In this document: in pieces, positions 9,712-20,220 of the stretch
Layout of the letters: every line of letters begins with the position of its first letter
Position numbering within the stretch: the stretch's first letter is position 1
Assembly (NCBI RefSeq): GCF_963678635.1
Contig: NC_087065.1
Span: forward strand, 64,168,553 to 64,232,552
Direction of reading: 5' to 3'
DNA: 64,000 nucleotides
DNA from: Symsagittifera roscoffensis
Lineage: Eukaryota > Xenacoelomorpha > Acoela > Convolutidae
Made by a program: the position numbers and the translations under genes
The notes under the pieces: model-generated
Told to the model about the DNA's origin: nothing
Database searches by the model: none
Seen by the model: only the letters and a program-made list of their open reading frames with translations

Positions 9712-11937
9712 AACACACCACCTGAATTACTTACACGTAAAACTACAGTTGAAATACCCAAAAATATAAAATTTTACCTTGCAGAAAACGAAACATCACC
9801 CCGACTAGAATGCAAATATGCAGTAAAAACTGACGTTGAACAATCACAAATAAATAATCTACAACACTTCCCACTTTATTTAGATTGCCAAAATAACCAC
9901 TACAAAGTTGATCTACTTGGAACATCAACTTTTAAACCAATTCCATATTCACAATGGATAAAAAATAACACCCAACAAAAAAGAGTAAAACAACACCCGC
10001 ATAAAAAAGACCTTTTTCCGTTAATTGAAAAAGAAAATCTAACTGATAAAATAAATTTATCAGGACCACAAACAAACGATTCAAAATACACAATAAATCA
10101 AGTTTTTGACCTCCATGACCCACTTGATACAATTCCTTTATCTAAATTAGAAATAGAAAACATTTTTCTCCCCCCAACAGATAAAATTACAATTAATACT
10201 TTGAAACAATATCAAAATCTTGACCCAATAATTAGACAACTAAAATCATGGCACAAATATAAAACTAAACCCGTAAAGGCAGATACAACAATATTAGGAA
10301 ATAAAACACTCCTCCGATATTTTCGAAAATTTAATAATACATTAATTAATGAAAACACAGACCTACTAGAATACCAATTAAATGAATCTACAGTTCCCTG
10401 TCTCCCTTTAAGTAAGATTCTCATAGCTTTTAATATCTCACATACACAAAACATTAAAGGACACTCTGGATCAGAGAAAACATATTCAAATTTCATACAA
10501 AACTTTTATTTTCCAAATGCACCAATTTGGATAAAAGTACTATGCAATGATTGTATAGTATGTCAGCTAAACAAACCTTATCCAAATCAAAAACAAATAG
10601 CACAAAAACAAGACTTTAAAGGACAAAGTTTGTACTTTAACCACCGTATTTCATTTGATACAAAAGGACCAATTTCACCATCATCCGAAGGAAATTCCTA
10701 CATTATGGTAATTGTTGACGCATTTACACATTATGTAGCACTTAACCCAGTACCACATTGTAACGCTTATTACGCTTACACAACACTTTATGAACACTGG
10801 ATAGCCAAATTCGGACTACCAGAAATTTTAGTTACAGACAACGGTACGGAATTCATAAATAACGAAATCATCACACTATGTCATTTATATAACATCAAAC
10901 ACAAACCACGTACATCTCACGCACCTTGGACAAACGGCTTAGTCGAAGGTATGAACCGTTCACTACAAGAATATCTTAGATGTATCATCAATGGAAATGA
11001 TACAAAATACACCGAATGGTCAGCAGATGTAAAACTATTTCCCTTAGCATATAATTCACAAATCACGACAACTCTAGGAATGTCACCATATGAAATGGTT
11101 TTTAATCAAAAGCCACGCAAACCAATTATGTTTACAGCAAACTCTCATAAAAATGCACAAAGTCATTGTCAACCGAATAAAGACTCAATTTGTTATAACC
11201 TACATTTACACACACACGATGAAGATCATTTTCATCACCCACAAATTCTTAAATTAGCCTCCGGTACACACACCGAATGGATTTTAAACAGAGATAAAAA
11301 ACACAATGAAATTTACCAAAAAGTAACAAAAAAGTTGTTACAAAGGCAAAACATTAATGAACAAATAAATTTACGTTTTACACCAGCCTCCGATTTAAAA
11401 ATTGGAGCATTTGTTTCAATACCCAATTTTAACACTCAAAAAGGAATCTCTAAAAAATTACAACCCCTTCGTAAAGGACCATACCAAATAATTGCCAAAC
11501 CCACTGATGTCACATATAAAATCACCGACTCAGACAAAAAAGAATTTGTTCAACATCGAAACAATCTATTACCTTATTACCCAAAAGAATACGCACTACG
11601 CGAACTAACTCAATTATATTCTTTCACAGGTTTAAAAGTTATTCAAAATAACCCACATACGGAAAATAAAACAAAAGAACAACATGACATTCATCTCGAA
11701 AATCAAAATAAAAAATCAACCACAACAAAAAACAATAAAAAAAAGCTAGATCAAAATATACCTCAAAAAGAAAGAAAAAATAGAAAATTGACAGAAAAAA
11801 TAATACCCCAAGAACAAATCGACAAATCAGAACATAGAGAGTCATCACGACTTAGAAACCAACCACGTAAAAACTATAAAACATTCATCCCACAATCTAA
11901 AATATTAAAGAAAGACGAATTTCAAAATCAGCTTTAA
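9712..11937 (+). CDS. pol: Integrase with GPY/F module (first ATG 10201)
   Basis: Retroviral-type integrase that would join cDNA to host DNA. The frame continues from the RNase H past the TGA, through a ~165-codon connector without ATG, to the first ATG at 10201 (578 aa from there). Counting from that ATG, the zinc-binding HHCC domain (GHSG...CNDCIVC) lies at about residues 78-122. The catalytic core has Asp153 (FDTKG), Asp213 (TDNG) and Glu249 (GLVEG), giving exact D,D-35-E spacing. A GPY/F module (RKGPYQII) lies near residue 425. The last ~100 residues are Lys/Asn/Gln-rich and probably disordered. There is no chromodomain. All catalytic residues are intact, making this the best-preserved enzyme of the element. 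Confidence 0.94.
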   Translation, partial: NTPPELLTRKTTVEIPKNIKFYLAENETSPRLECKYAVKTDVEQSQINNLQHFPLYLDCQNNHYKVDLLGTSTFKPIPYSQWIKNNTQQKRVKQHPHKKDLFPLIEKENLTDKINLSGPQTNDSKYTINQVFDLHDPLDTIPLSKLEIENIFLPPTDKITINTLKQYQNLDPIIRQLKSWHKYKTKPVKADTTILGNKTLLRYFRKFNNTLINENTDLLEYQLNESTVPCLPLSKILIAFNISHTQNIKGHSGSEKTYSNFIQNFYFPNAPIWIKVLCNDCIVCQLNKPYPNQKQIAQKQDFKGQSLYFNHRISFDTKGPISPSSEGNSYIMVIVDAFTHYVALNPVPHCNAYYAYTTLYEHWIAKFGLPEILVTDNGTEFINNEIITLCHLYNIKHKPRTSHAPWTNGLVEGMNRSLQEYLRCIINGNDTKYTEWSADVKLFPLAYNSQITTTLGMSPYEMVFNQKPRKPIMFTANSHKNAQSHCQPNKDSICYNLHLHTHDEDHFHHPQILKLASGTHTEWILNRDKKHNEIYQKVTKKLLQRQNINEQINLRFTPASDLKIGAFVSIPNFNTQKGISKKLQPLRKGPYQIIAKPTDVTYKITDSDKKEFVQHRNNLLPYYPKEYALRELTQLYSFTGLKVIQNNPHTENKTKEQHDIHLENQNKKSTTTKNNKKKLDQNIPQKERKNRKLTEKIIPQEQIDKSEHRESSRLRNQPRKNYKTFIPQSKILKKDEFQNQL

Positions 11938-12088
11938 TATTATATTTCATAATCTTTGCACCTCTGAAATATTTTGAACTTTCATTTTTCAAAATAACAT
12001 GCTGACAAACACGCACAACTCTAGATGATTTGTGCTATAGTAAGAGAAGGTGACGGATTGGACGAACGATATTGAAACACTCCAGGCA

Positions 12089-12281
12089 TATCTATAACTA
12101 TAACTTTGCGACCTCCAGGTCAAAAATAAGCAAACCATTCCAACTTGACAACTAAAATAAATATCACCATATAATATCTATATGGTGATATTTATTGGTA
12201 TATCTATAACTATAACTATAACTTTGCGACCTCCAGGTCAAAAATAAGCAAACCATTCCAACTTGACAACTAAAATAAATA
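12089..12281 (+). promoter_or_regulatory. 75-81-base direct repeat around a strong hairpin
   Basis: Between pol and the downstream genes, a block at 12089-12163 recurs almost unchanged at 12201-12281. Each copy contains the palindrome GACCTCCAGGTC followed by AAAA, which includes an AGGTCA half-site. Between the copies lies a perfect 18-bp stem (12156-12173 with 12179-12196) with a 5-base loop. The position suggests control of a subgenomic or env mRNA, by a promoter, enhancer or splice signal. The structure is visible; the role is inferred. Confidence 0.55.
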
Positions 12282-12524
12282 TAAATAAATAAGTAAAAGA
12301 ACGACCATTTTAATTAGCCTAAAGTATAAAAATCTCAAAAATACACCAGATCATTTGACAAATAAAAATAAAGAAAAAGAAGACCTCCCGATCACCATAA
12401 AATTTGCCCCCAACAATTTTTCACAAAACTCAACCCACTTGTCAAAAAACCAATAAATAATTCGACCACACTTGAAAATTGCCTCAAACACCAAAAAATA
12501 TTCGATCAAGAAGCCATTTCTTAA
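12282..12524. other. Spacer before the accessory ORFs
   Basis: AT-rich sequence with no ORF I can support. Like 11938-12088, it belongs to the pol-env spacer. Confidence 0.5.
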
Positions 12525-12755
12525 ATGCTCTTCTCTCGACCAGTCAACATAATTCTTAACATTCTCATAAACTTTTTAACGATATTTAAACTTTTAATCA
12601 TATTTCTTTTTGATACCTTTGAATCTTTTGTAATAATCTTAATCATTTTTTGCAATATTTTTTTAATTTTCTGTTCCATATTTGAACTATACCTCCAACT
12701 TTCGAAAGCTATTGACTATATCCACAGGTACGATTCACAAAACTTATCTAAATGA
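12525..12755 (+). CDS. Small hydrophobic membrane ORF, 76 aa
   Basis: A 76-codon ORF that is almost entirely Ile, Leu, Phe and Val. Two membrane-spanning stretches (about residues 8-30 and 34-56) are followed by a short polar tail. Its stop overlaps the start of the next ORF as ATGA, a coupled arrangement seen in compact genomes. It could be an accessory membrane protein of the retroelement. It has no recognisable family, and AT-rich sequence can produce hydrophobic ORFs by chance, so confidence is modest. Confidence 0.35.
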   Translation: MLFSRPVNIILNILINFLTIFKLLIIFLFDTFESFVIILIIFCNIFLIFCSIFELYLQLSKAIDYIHRYDSQNLSK

Positions 12756-12940
12756 TACGAACCATTTATAGTAGAACAGATATTTTTTTACTATTTGTAA
12801 TTTTTATAACATTTCTATCATCCCTCATCTTGACAATATGCAAATGTATAAAGAAAGTAATCATCACATTCGCCCTAGCAACAATCCTCCTAATTCTTTT
12901 TCTAGAAGAATATTATAATAAACATAAATTTTTCCACTAA
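12752..12940 (+). CDS. Second small hydrophobic membrane ORF, 62 aa
   Basis: A 62-codon ORF overlapping the previous one by four bases. It has a hydrophobic span at about residues 11-29, a short Cys/Lys-containing connector, and a second span at about 35-51, then a charged end. Its last 35 bases overlap, in another frame, the beginning of the Pro/Gln-rich open frame that lacks an ATG. A +1 shift here would yield a membrane-anchored Pro-rich protein. Whether the two are expressed separately, by shifting or by splicing is unknown. Confidence 0.35.
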   Translation: MIRTIYSRTDIFLLFVIFITFLSSLILTICKCIKKVIITFALATILLILFLEEYYNKHKFFH

Positions 12941-14081
12941 AAGAATAAATAAAAAACCATCAAAAATTGCTAACCAACAATCACTCAGTCAGTCTTCACC
13001 GACATCATCCCAAGATAACCCAACACTACCTTCAACTACCCAAAACCCCCAAACATCCACACGAATTTCCTTTCAAGATAACCCATATAACTTTGAAGAA
13101 CGACACGCTCGCTTATCTGAACCACTAGAACCAGTTCAACGACAAGCACCTCTAAGCGAACCAACATATAACTTATACCCAACACTGCCACAAGAATTAA
13201 GTAGAATACGAAATCCTAGTCAAAACCAAAATACAGTCGAAATAAATAGACAAATTATACATCCTCGACGAAACAGAAATTTTCAAACTCCCCGAGTTCA
13301 TTTTGATATACCTCAATCCCCATCACAAAGTACTCCAGAAAACCCCATTGGTATATTACCAGAGACCCCTACGCTTCTTTCACAACGTAGCACCTCAAGC
13401 CTACCCTCAGATTACTTAGGTTCAACACCAACATCTGAACAAATTCGTGAAAATCCCTTTAACCCCACAAACCAAACATCACGACTACCATATTGGACAA
13501 CACATTCATTCACACAAGGTGAACCAAATTTAATCAATGATCCAATAGATATTTCTACGGATACAACAACATCCTCATCACTACCAGAAACATTATCACT
13601 ACCATCAACACCATCAATATGCCAGATTTCACCACCGCCTTTTAACTTAAATTTCCCAAATAACTTCGACGCTAGATATCGAGAACAATCATCAACAAAT
13701 ATTCCTCTAAGACTAGACTGGAATACATTCACAGCACCTCCACCATTATTTGGACAACACCCAGAAAGTAACCGACTCCACAACTGGGCACTTAATAGAC
13801 TACAATATCGACAAGACATCCACGAAGACATTCGTGATCATAACATCCAAATACTCCAACAAAATAGTCTACAATTAAAATTTGAAATCACGGTTAAACT
13901 AAACAACATTACTCAACATCCCTACCCAATAAACCCACCAACTATAACAGCTCAATCACTACCACCACCATTTATTACAACTGAAGTAATATACAAATAC
14001 GACAGATATACCAAAAAGACAATTGGTTACATCACATTTTATAACCCAAACTCAGGATTATCATACACATGTATATTCTAA
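12906..14081 (+). CDS. Pro/Gln/Ser-rich open frame without an ATG, ~391 codons
   Basis: A frame open for 391 codons with no Met start, ending 13 bases inside the env-like ORF. A random open frame this long is unlikely at this AT content. The protein is rich in Pro, Gln, Ser, Asn and Thr, with a YPTL motif in NLYPTLPQEL resembling ALIX-binding late domains. Towards the C-terminus a less repetitive part has Trp residues and a helical stretch (residues ~290-330), then a beta-rich end. It must be reached by splicing, frameshifting from the preceding membrane ORF, or a non-AUG start. I do not recognise a family; cytoplasmic tail or accessory structural protein are guesses. Confidence 0.55.
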   Translation, partial: KNIIININFSTKRINKKPSKIANQQSLSQSSPTSSQDNPTLPSTTQNPQTSTRISFQDNPYNFEERHARLSEPLEPVQRQAPLSEPTYNLYPTLPQELSRIRNPSQNQNTVEINRQIIHPRRNRNFQTPRVHFDIPQSPSQSTPENPIGILPETPTLLSQRSTSSLPSDYLGSTPTSEQIRENPFNPTNQTSRLPYWTTHSFTQGEPNLINDPIDISTDTTTSSSLPETLSLPSTPSICQISPPPFNLNFPNNFDARYREQSSTNIPLRLDWNTFTAPPPLFGQHPESNRLHNWALNRLQYRQDIHEDIRDHNIQILQQNSLQLKFEITVKLNNITQHPYPINPPTITAQSLPPPFITTEVIYKYDRYTKKTIGYITFYNPNSGLSYTCIF

Positions 14082-16689
14082 AAATATTAATTTTTCTCCA
14101 ACTCTTTTTTCTAGTAATCTCCAATCAGAACATAAACCCTTCCCCCCGCACAGGACCCCAAGATTTATTAGTAACACATTACGATTGTGAAGAAAATGAA
14201 CAAAAAACACTACACAAGTATGCAATAAATCAAGTATCACAATGCGAAACAGAACCACAAGCTATAGAAACTACAAATGTAATAGCGACACTTTATTCAA
14301 AAGCCCGAGCAACAACAGTCATAAGATATAAATTCACAGCAACATTTTCTGAAAAGAAAGTACATTGTTCACAAGTCTCAAGTGGAAATAAAAACCGACT
14401 TGACCACGAATCATTCTACCAGAGTAATATCGAACGACTTTTGCATCTCAATCCCGAAGATTGTAAAAACGAGTTACTCAGACTAAATATCACAAGAAAT
14501 AAAAACAAAGAGAGAACATTAGTATATTTCCAAGTTTTTGCAGATTCTGTACATCAAGCAGAACTTGAAAGATATCAAGGACATATAAAATTAGATGAAA
14601 AATACCCATACAACGGCGCACACGGAAGATTAACTTATGACATACACGATAAACACTGGATACCACACATTGGTATAAATAACCCATCAAACTGCAAAAC
14701 AGACACAAAAAATAAAGGATATCAAGAAATAATGTTTTTCGATTGGAAAATACAACGCGAAAAAATACAACTTACGCGCGATTTATCTAACAACACAATG
14801 ATCTATCAAGGAATTAGATTACCCTGTAAAAACGATCAAGGCTAATGTGACCCTACAACACGAACACAAGCAACAATTGTTTGGTTCCCCGAAGACACAT
14901 GTACAACATTTCAAGTAGCAAAAATACACGCTCGTATGATAAAATTTCACGAAAAATATTTTATACAATCAATCCCATATGAACAAGTAAATCCATCACG
15001 AAAACAAAGTTCTAATTTTAGAAACATACACAATATAGAAAATAAATTGACACGTTTTCAAATATATCAAGAAACAGAACTTGCATGTAAATACAGAAAT
15101 CCACTTCACAAAACACAATACTCCGAAATATTAGTTGAATACGAGAAAGGATTCGACATGACCACTGGAAAAGTAAAAATCGACCCATACGCCACAAGTC
15201 ACCCTATAAACGAAGGAACATCATATATACCAGTTGATTTTCAAAAAAGTAAAGGTCAACCTGGTGGACATCTAAAGCCCCATGACACTAGAAGCACACG
15301 TTTACAAGAACTATCACTAATGAATAGTACATATTTCGGTAATATCCACTATGATATTCACTTAGATATGTAATTAGACTACACAATTAGCCAAATTTTT
15401 CAAGAAATATCACTCTCTGAATTAGAAACACTTCACCAACTATGCGAATTAGAAAGGACACAAATCCTACAATCACTTGCACTAGCAGTATTAAAAATAC
15501 CCTATGCAGGATATTTACTTTCAGGAAATAGATCAAATTTTTTAGACTATGAAGGAAACATTTTATGGTTCTATACCTGTACCAAAAAAGTATCACCACT
15601 ATATGTTTTTGAAGATAAACGATGCTATAAAAGAATCCCTATCTTTTATAAGAATAAAGTACATTTCGTTGACACACTTTCAAGACGAACCTATTTCTGG
15701 GATACCGCAGTCCCATGTGGATCAGAAAATAGCCATAATGTAGTACAACTGAACCCTGATGAAGATAAATATTACCTTCTTACCCCATATCCCACATTAA
15801 TGCAATCACTCAAAAAATTTTCACCTGAAAGCATTAGAGCTATTGCTCGAAACCCAAATATTGACCTACAGTCAATTGGAATATATTCAAAATCCGATAT
15901 CCAACATCACATTAGAACACAACATTTCCAAGAATTATTAACACAAATGGACACTATACAAAGACAATCAATTGACCAAAACTTACGCAAACTTGCCAAA
16001 ACCGCAGGATTTGCAGATATTTATACACAAGACTATAGCGGATATTTTAAAGACATTAAAGACTATATATATATCTAAACGGTGAAAAATACCGACCACA
16101 AGATATCTCACCTATAAATATTTTTAGCTTTGTTACACTCAAAAATGAAATTCTTGATTTTCTAGGATGGCCCTATTACATCTTAGAAAAATTAACTATT
16201 TTATACGCAATGTTTAACTTTATAGGATTTCTTTTTTCACTTTTAAAAGGAATCTATAATACATGCGCTATACACACACAAGTAAATAGACAAGCAAGTG
16301 TAGCACGCATACTATTTGCAGGATTTTTTGGAATCTTTTCATCATCAATAAACAAAATTCTTTTCGACGCACAAATAAAAGAATACAACACAAAAATAGC
16401 AACAAGACAGAACACATATGACGAAGAACATAACAATGTAGAAATAACGCCCACAGCACCACAGTTACCACCCCTACCACATAACCATCCATTATCCCTA
16501 GTCCCACGAAATTTTCGAAATTTAGCAATAACACATAATCCAAATTTTAGACCAACCATATCACAAAGTCCCATTCAACATATAATGACACATCATTCAC
16601 TAGATGAAAATACATATGAACAAATTATAGAACAACCCCATACCACCGCTTTTCAGTCTCAAGATAATAATTTTTTTAGCCCACGATGA
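14069..16689 (+). pseudogene. env: Env-like membrane glycoprotein, broken by stops and a slip
   Basis: Env-like ORF in the expected place after pol. It begins with a signal peptide (Met, then hydrophobic residues 2-17, start at 14069) and has many Cys and N-x-S/T sites, as expected of an extracellular protein. TAA stops at 14843-14845 and 15371-15373 interrupt the frame. Near 16066-16076 a TA-repeat expansion of two bases shifts it; the right-hand copy lacks the extra bases. The last part (ATG 16210) has hydrophobic spans around residues 1-16 and 33-50, then a cytoplasmic tail containing PTAP and a Pro-rich run. The stop overlaps the next start as ATGA. I cannot assign it to a fusion-protein class. 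It is inactive as it stands. Confidence 0.7.
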
Positions 16690-18485
16690 GCCGACAACTT
16701 GGATCCCTACACCGCTCAAATTCCCATCCAACCAACCTCAGCACTCCAATTACAATAATTCCACTTTTTGCTTTCCCGCCACCCGATTTCCCAACCAATA
16801 ATGTAACATCAGGCATGAATTCAGACACTAATTCACATATCTCAGTTTTATACTCCATTTCACAACTCAATAACCCAAATATTGAAACCCCTGATGAATT
16901 TGCAGATTCTGAACCATCTCCATCCAATAATTTTCAAACCAACTCCTCAGTTTTTTCAAAACCCCATTTTCAACCAATCCCACCAAATAACCCACTCCCA
17001 TCCATTTCTACACCCTCTTATGCTTCACAAGTCACCCCAACCTACTCTTCATTTCATTCAGACCGATCATCCAATTCTCCACATACTCCCCAAATCTCCC
17101 AAGAACTTTATCACCCTACAACAACAACCCTTCCACCTTGAAAACCCCACTATAAATCAGATTTCATCCATAATAGAATTATCAAACCCTCCTACCCCTA
17201 CACCCTCTTCAGCTTATACCGCATCATTAACACCATCATCCACATCCACCGAATCATCAAATAGCACTAATAGAGCTTATCGCACTTTCAACAGAAAATT
17301 CCCAACCATCCATTTCCAACAAAACCAGGAACAGCCCGTGAATATATTAATCATCCAAATCACACTAACACGAAAGATTTTTTAGCAATCACCTTACCTT
17401 CATTTCCACAATATACTTTGAACACTCCTAACAACACTAACAACACACGTAGTTTTGTAGATTAACAAGTTTTAATGCCTACACTTCATTGGACGTCATA
17501 TTATCATTTTACTAACCCCCTTTGCCTACCTTTATCTAATACTCACATCGATATAGAAAGAAATCAAGATATGCTATATCGACTCACCACACCACTAACA
17601 CATAGACAATTTACTTATATAGGATATAAAAAGTCACTAAAAACATACACTGCACCCCGAGCAAACGAATATACGCTAGAATATTACGATCACAACATCA
17701 TCCGAGCTAACCAAGACCAATTTTTAGATGATGATCGTTTCGCTAACCCACAAATCACAGAAAAAATCTTCATCAAAACACCATATGTATTTACACTCAA
17801 TATATTTGATCGCAAATTCGACCACGTCATTTCTGAAGCACTAACCGACACACAAGCTTACGAAAGTTTTAAAGAAAGATTTCAATTATTTTCACTAACC
17901 TTTAATTTCCTTGCACCACATGAACGCAATTTGCACTGCTCACACGACATTATGTTACGCACTAAACAAACCCACACATATACATATTATCGTTTCATAC
18001 AAAATCAATTTGATCTACACACTCCATCAAGACAACCACACCACCGTTTTCAATTTATTAACTCTAAATACACATCACCATTTTTTCTTAACTTCACATA
18101 TTGCATCAAAGATACTAACCTTCACGGTATTCTTCGCAATTATGATCCCATAACCCAAATGTATATTTTTTGTCCCATCACGAAGACCTTCAACGCAGAA
18201 GAATCCAGACCCTTCCTTATCCCACATGAATTTGTCCAACCTATAGAAATCCCGATATTAGAATTCATTCACAACACTAAATACAATCACAAATTATACA
18301 ATCTCATCCAAAACACACCTTATGAGTTTGCAGTTGGCACTGAAGAACTAAAAACTATTAAAGCACTTCAATTGCTTTGGCCACTGCTTCAAACTAAAAA
18401 CATCATTTGCATACTAGCAAAATTACTAACAAATTCCGACATAATACACGACATCTTCCCCCACGGTTTTTTCCCCGACGACTAA
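16686..18485 (+). pseudogene. ORF-X: unknown protein after env, ~600 codons, broken
   Basis: An extra gene downstream of env, starting at an ATG that overlaps the env stop. The first ~200 codons are Ser/Pro/Thr-rich and look disordered. The C-terminal ~330 codons (ATG 17475 to 18485) look globular, with many aromatic, His and Asn residues, and end in FPHGFFPDD. Frame changes near 17115 and again near 17320, and a TAA at 17463-17465, split this copy. The right-hand copies keep the frame across some of these points, so the pieces were once one gene. No known motif is visible. A gene after env is unusual for Ty3-type elements. Its amplification in the right-hand copy suggests that it matters to the element. 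Confidence 0.65.
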
Positions 18486-18599
18486 CAAGTAAGTATAATT
18501 TATCATATTCTTCACTAATAAATTTGAAATAAATACTAACCATTCTTATCCATGTCTTATTTAGATTTTTAGTCTTCATCCCACGATCACCTACAAATT

Positions 18600-18632
18600 A
18601 CACAAAAGAAAAATAAAAAATAGAAAACTTCT
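18600..18632 (+). promoter_or_regulatory. Candidate polypurine tract
   Basis: A purine-rich A/G run after the last ORF and before the LTR-like region. A similar run occurs at the same place in the inverted copies (for example near 56475-56500 on the minus strand). Its position fits plus-strand priming. The tract is A-rich rather than G-rich, so the assignment is tentative. Confidence 0.35.
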
Positions 18633-18689
18633 TCAAATTCTTCAAAACTCTATTAATATTTTGCAATAGATAAATTCAATAAAAATCAT

Positions 18690-18840
18690 ACCAATGTAGT
18701 AAATTAATTTATAAATTATTTCCCTAAAAGCAGTAATTCTAATAATGATGAAAATTTGTAACTTAATTTTTCCCCAAAAAACTAGCAGTAAAATTGAAAT
18801 TCTATGTAGTAAATTGATAAAACGAAAATGCAGTACTAAC
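18690..18840 (+). promoter_or_regulatory. Repeated GCAGTAAA/GTAGTAAA motifs in U3
   Basis: Five copies of a (G/T)(C/T)AGTA(A/C) motif occur at about 18693, 18730, 18785, 18807 and 18830. Similar motifs recur in all three inverted copies in the same relative places. Conservation between otherwise diverged copies suggests enhancer-type binding sites. The binding factor is unknown. Confidence 0.4.
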
Positions 18841-18984
18841 CTTTTGATATTTTCATTCACTCGCACAAGAATTCTATCCAAACTCGCACAGCTCGCCCAC
18901 GAAGAATTGTTTAAATAATGAATTTCAATTTTAAGTTTTCACACTCAACAACTCTAACACACGATAACAAGTTTCAAACTTTCC

Positions 18985-19020
18985 TTTAACCCGGTTGGAA
19001 AGGAATTATATACTAAACAA
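18985..19020 (+). promoter_or_regulatory. Candidate LTR core promoter (TATA-like)
   Basis: The block CCCGGTTGGAA...GGAATTATATAC is conserved in all copies; the inverted copies read TTATATAAT. A conserved segment (AACGCAGCTTACTA) follows about 20 bases later, where transcription could begin. This would place the U3/R boundary near 19.04 kb. Confidence 0.4.
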
Positions 19021-19324
19021 AACTAACCAACGCAGCTTACTAGACACCACAACACATAGAATAATAGCATGACTAAGAAAAGGAAACCGACGGTACCCAA
19101 ACCGGATTAACCCAGTTTAAAACTGGATAATTTATTCTTTTGAAGACTATTATAAAGTCTAAGAAAGAATTAATAAAACACAAAAAAGTCGAAAGACAAA
19201 CCCATACCAAAAACAATTTGATTTTTGAAAACAGGACACAACCAACGAAACATAAGAAAAACCACAATAAACCCAACATAAAACGTTATCACATAACAGG
19301 ACCTCTCACAGAAACCGCACGAAA

Positions 19325-19412
19325 TCATATTCCCACTCCTGGCCTAACCCACCAGAGAGGACGTCCTGAGCATGCTCTATAGCCGGCCTAACCCACCGCG
19401 CTACATCCACAC
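19325..19412 (-). repeat. Conserved block with doubled GGTGGGTTAGGCC, tRNA A-box-like
   Basis: On the minus strand the motif GGTGGGTTAGGCC occurs twice, about 45 bases apart. The first copy follows TAGCGC, which resembles a polymerase III A box. The block is almost unchanged in the inverted copy (55690-55756). No convincing B box or full tRNA fold is visible, so this is a structured or SINE-like segment, not a tRNA gene. Confidence 0.4.
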
Positions 19413-20192
19413 TTTGTGACCACACTTCTATTTTTAATAAGAGGTACTCAAGGGTGAGTAACTCTTCAAAATAACCGAACTAAAACAAAAAGCTTTTGTG
19501 AAAACAACTAACCAAAATCATAATTAAAACACCGAACTAATAAAAATTTTATAAAATGTAAATTATACCTTGCAGTATATAGATCAGCATACAACACCAA
19601 AGACGAACATCCAAAGACAAAAGGACCCCACTACACTCGAAAAAGAATGGCCAACCACAATCAATATGCCGTCCACAATCACAACTCAAAGGATTTAAAG
19701 TACGACTTGACTTCGCAGAAAAGGACTTCATTGAACTAGACCAATGACCACCTCGATGTTCAAGTCTACGTACAGATCCGAGTAACCAGGCATCCCCTCC
19801 ACGCACAATCTCCACGCCATTCCCAGACTAGGTTGAACACAAAAGAAGTTCTCTACATGAAACAGAAAAACCTGTCATAGCAAACCATTCTGAAATCAGA
19901 TTTGAGTTTGTTGAGAAAACCCAGTCGTTGTCATAAGAAGACACAACGATTGATCCTGGAACTTCTGTAACAGGAGAACCCAGAAGAAATATGATGTTCG
20001 CCAAATATCAACGTCCATCATCCATCCTTTGAATTGCAGAAAAACTATTCTAAAAAACTCTGTAAAACCCGGATGGGTGGAACCTGATCTAAACTACATT
20101 TTATGATTGAATAAATTAGATATTTTACCACTGTAAAGTATTTATTATTAACCAATCATGATCCATCTAACTAACAACCCACTTATTTGTAA

Positions 20193-20220
20193 GTGCTGAA
20201 ATTACTTGTAATTTCAGCAC
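20193..20220 (+). terminator. Perfect 13-bp hairpin near the element end
   Basis: GTGCTGAAATTAC and its exact complement are separated by TT. The hairpin is preserved in the inverted copy at about 54868-54895 even though flanking bases differ. It may act in RNA 3'-end formation or genome dimerisation; the role is inferred. Confidence 0.45.

Noticed and set aside
13412-13831. Minus-strand 139-codon ORF
   Set aside because: Antisense to the Pro/Gln-rich open frame, which is longer and fits the element's gene order and codon use.
16254-16574. Minus-strand 106-codon ORF
   Set aside because: Antisense to the env membrane and tail region.
19325-19412. tRNA gene
   Set aside because: Only an A-box-like stretch is visible, with no B box, acceptor stem or anticodon arm.
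19549-19815. Minus-strand 88-codon ORF in the LTR-like region
   Set aside because: The frame is not kept in the inverted copy at about 55260-55530, although the DNA is conserved, so it is non-coding.
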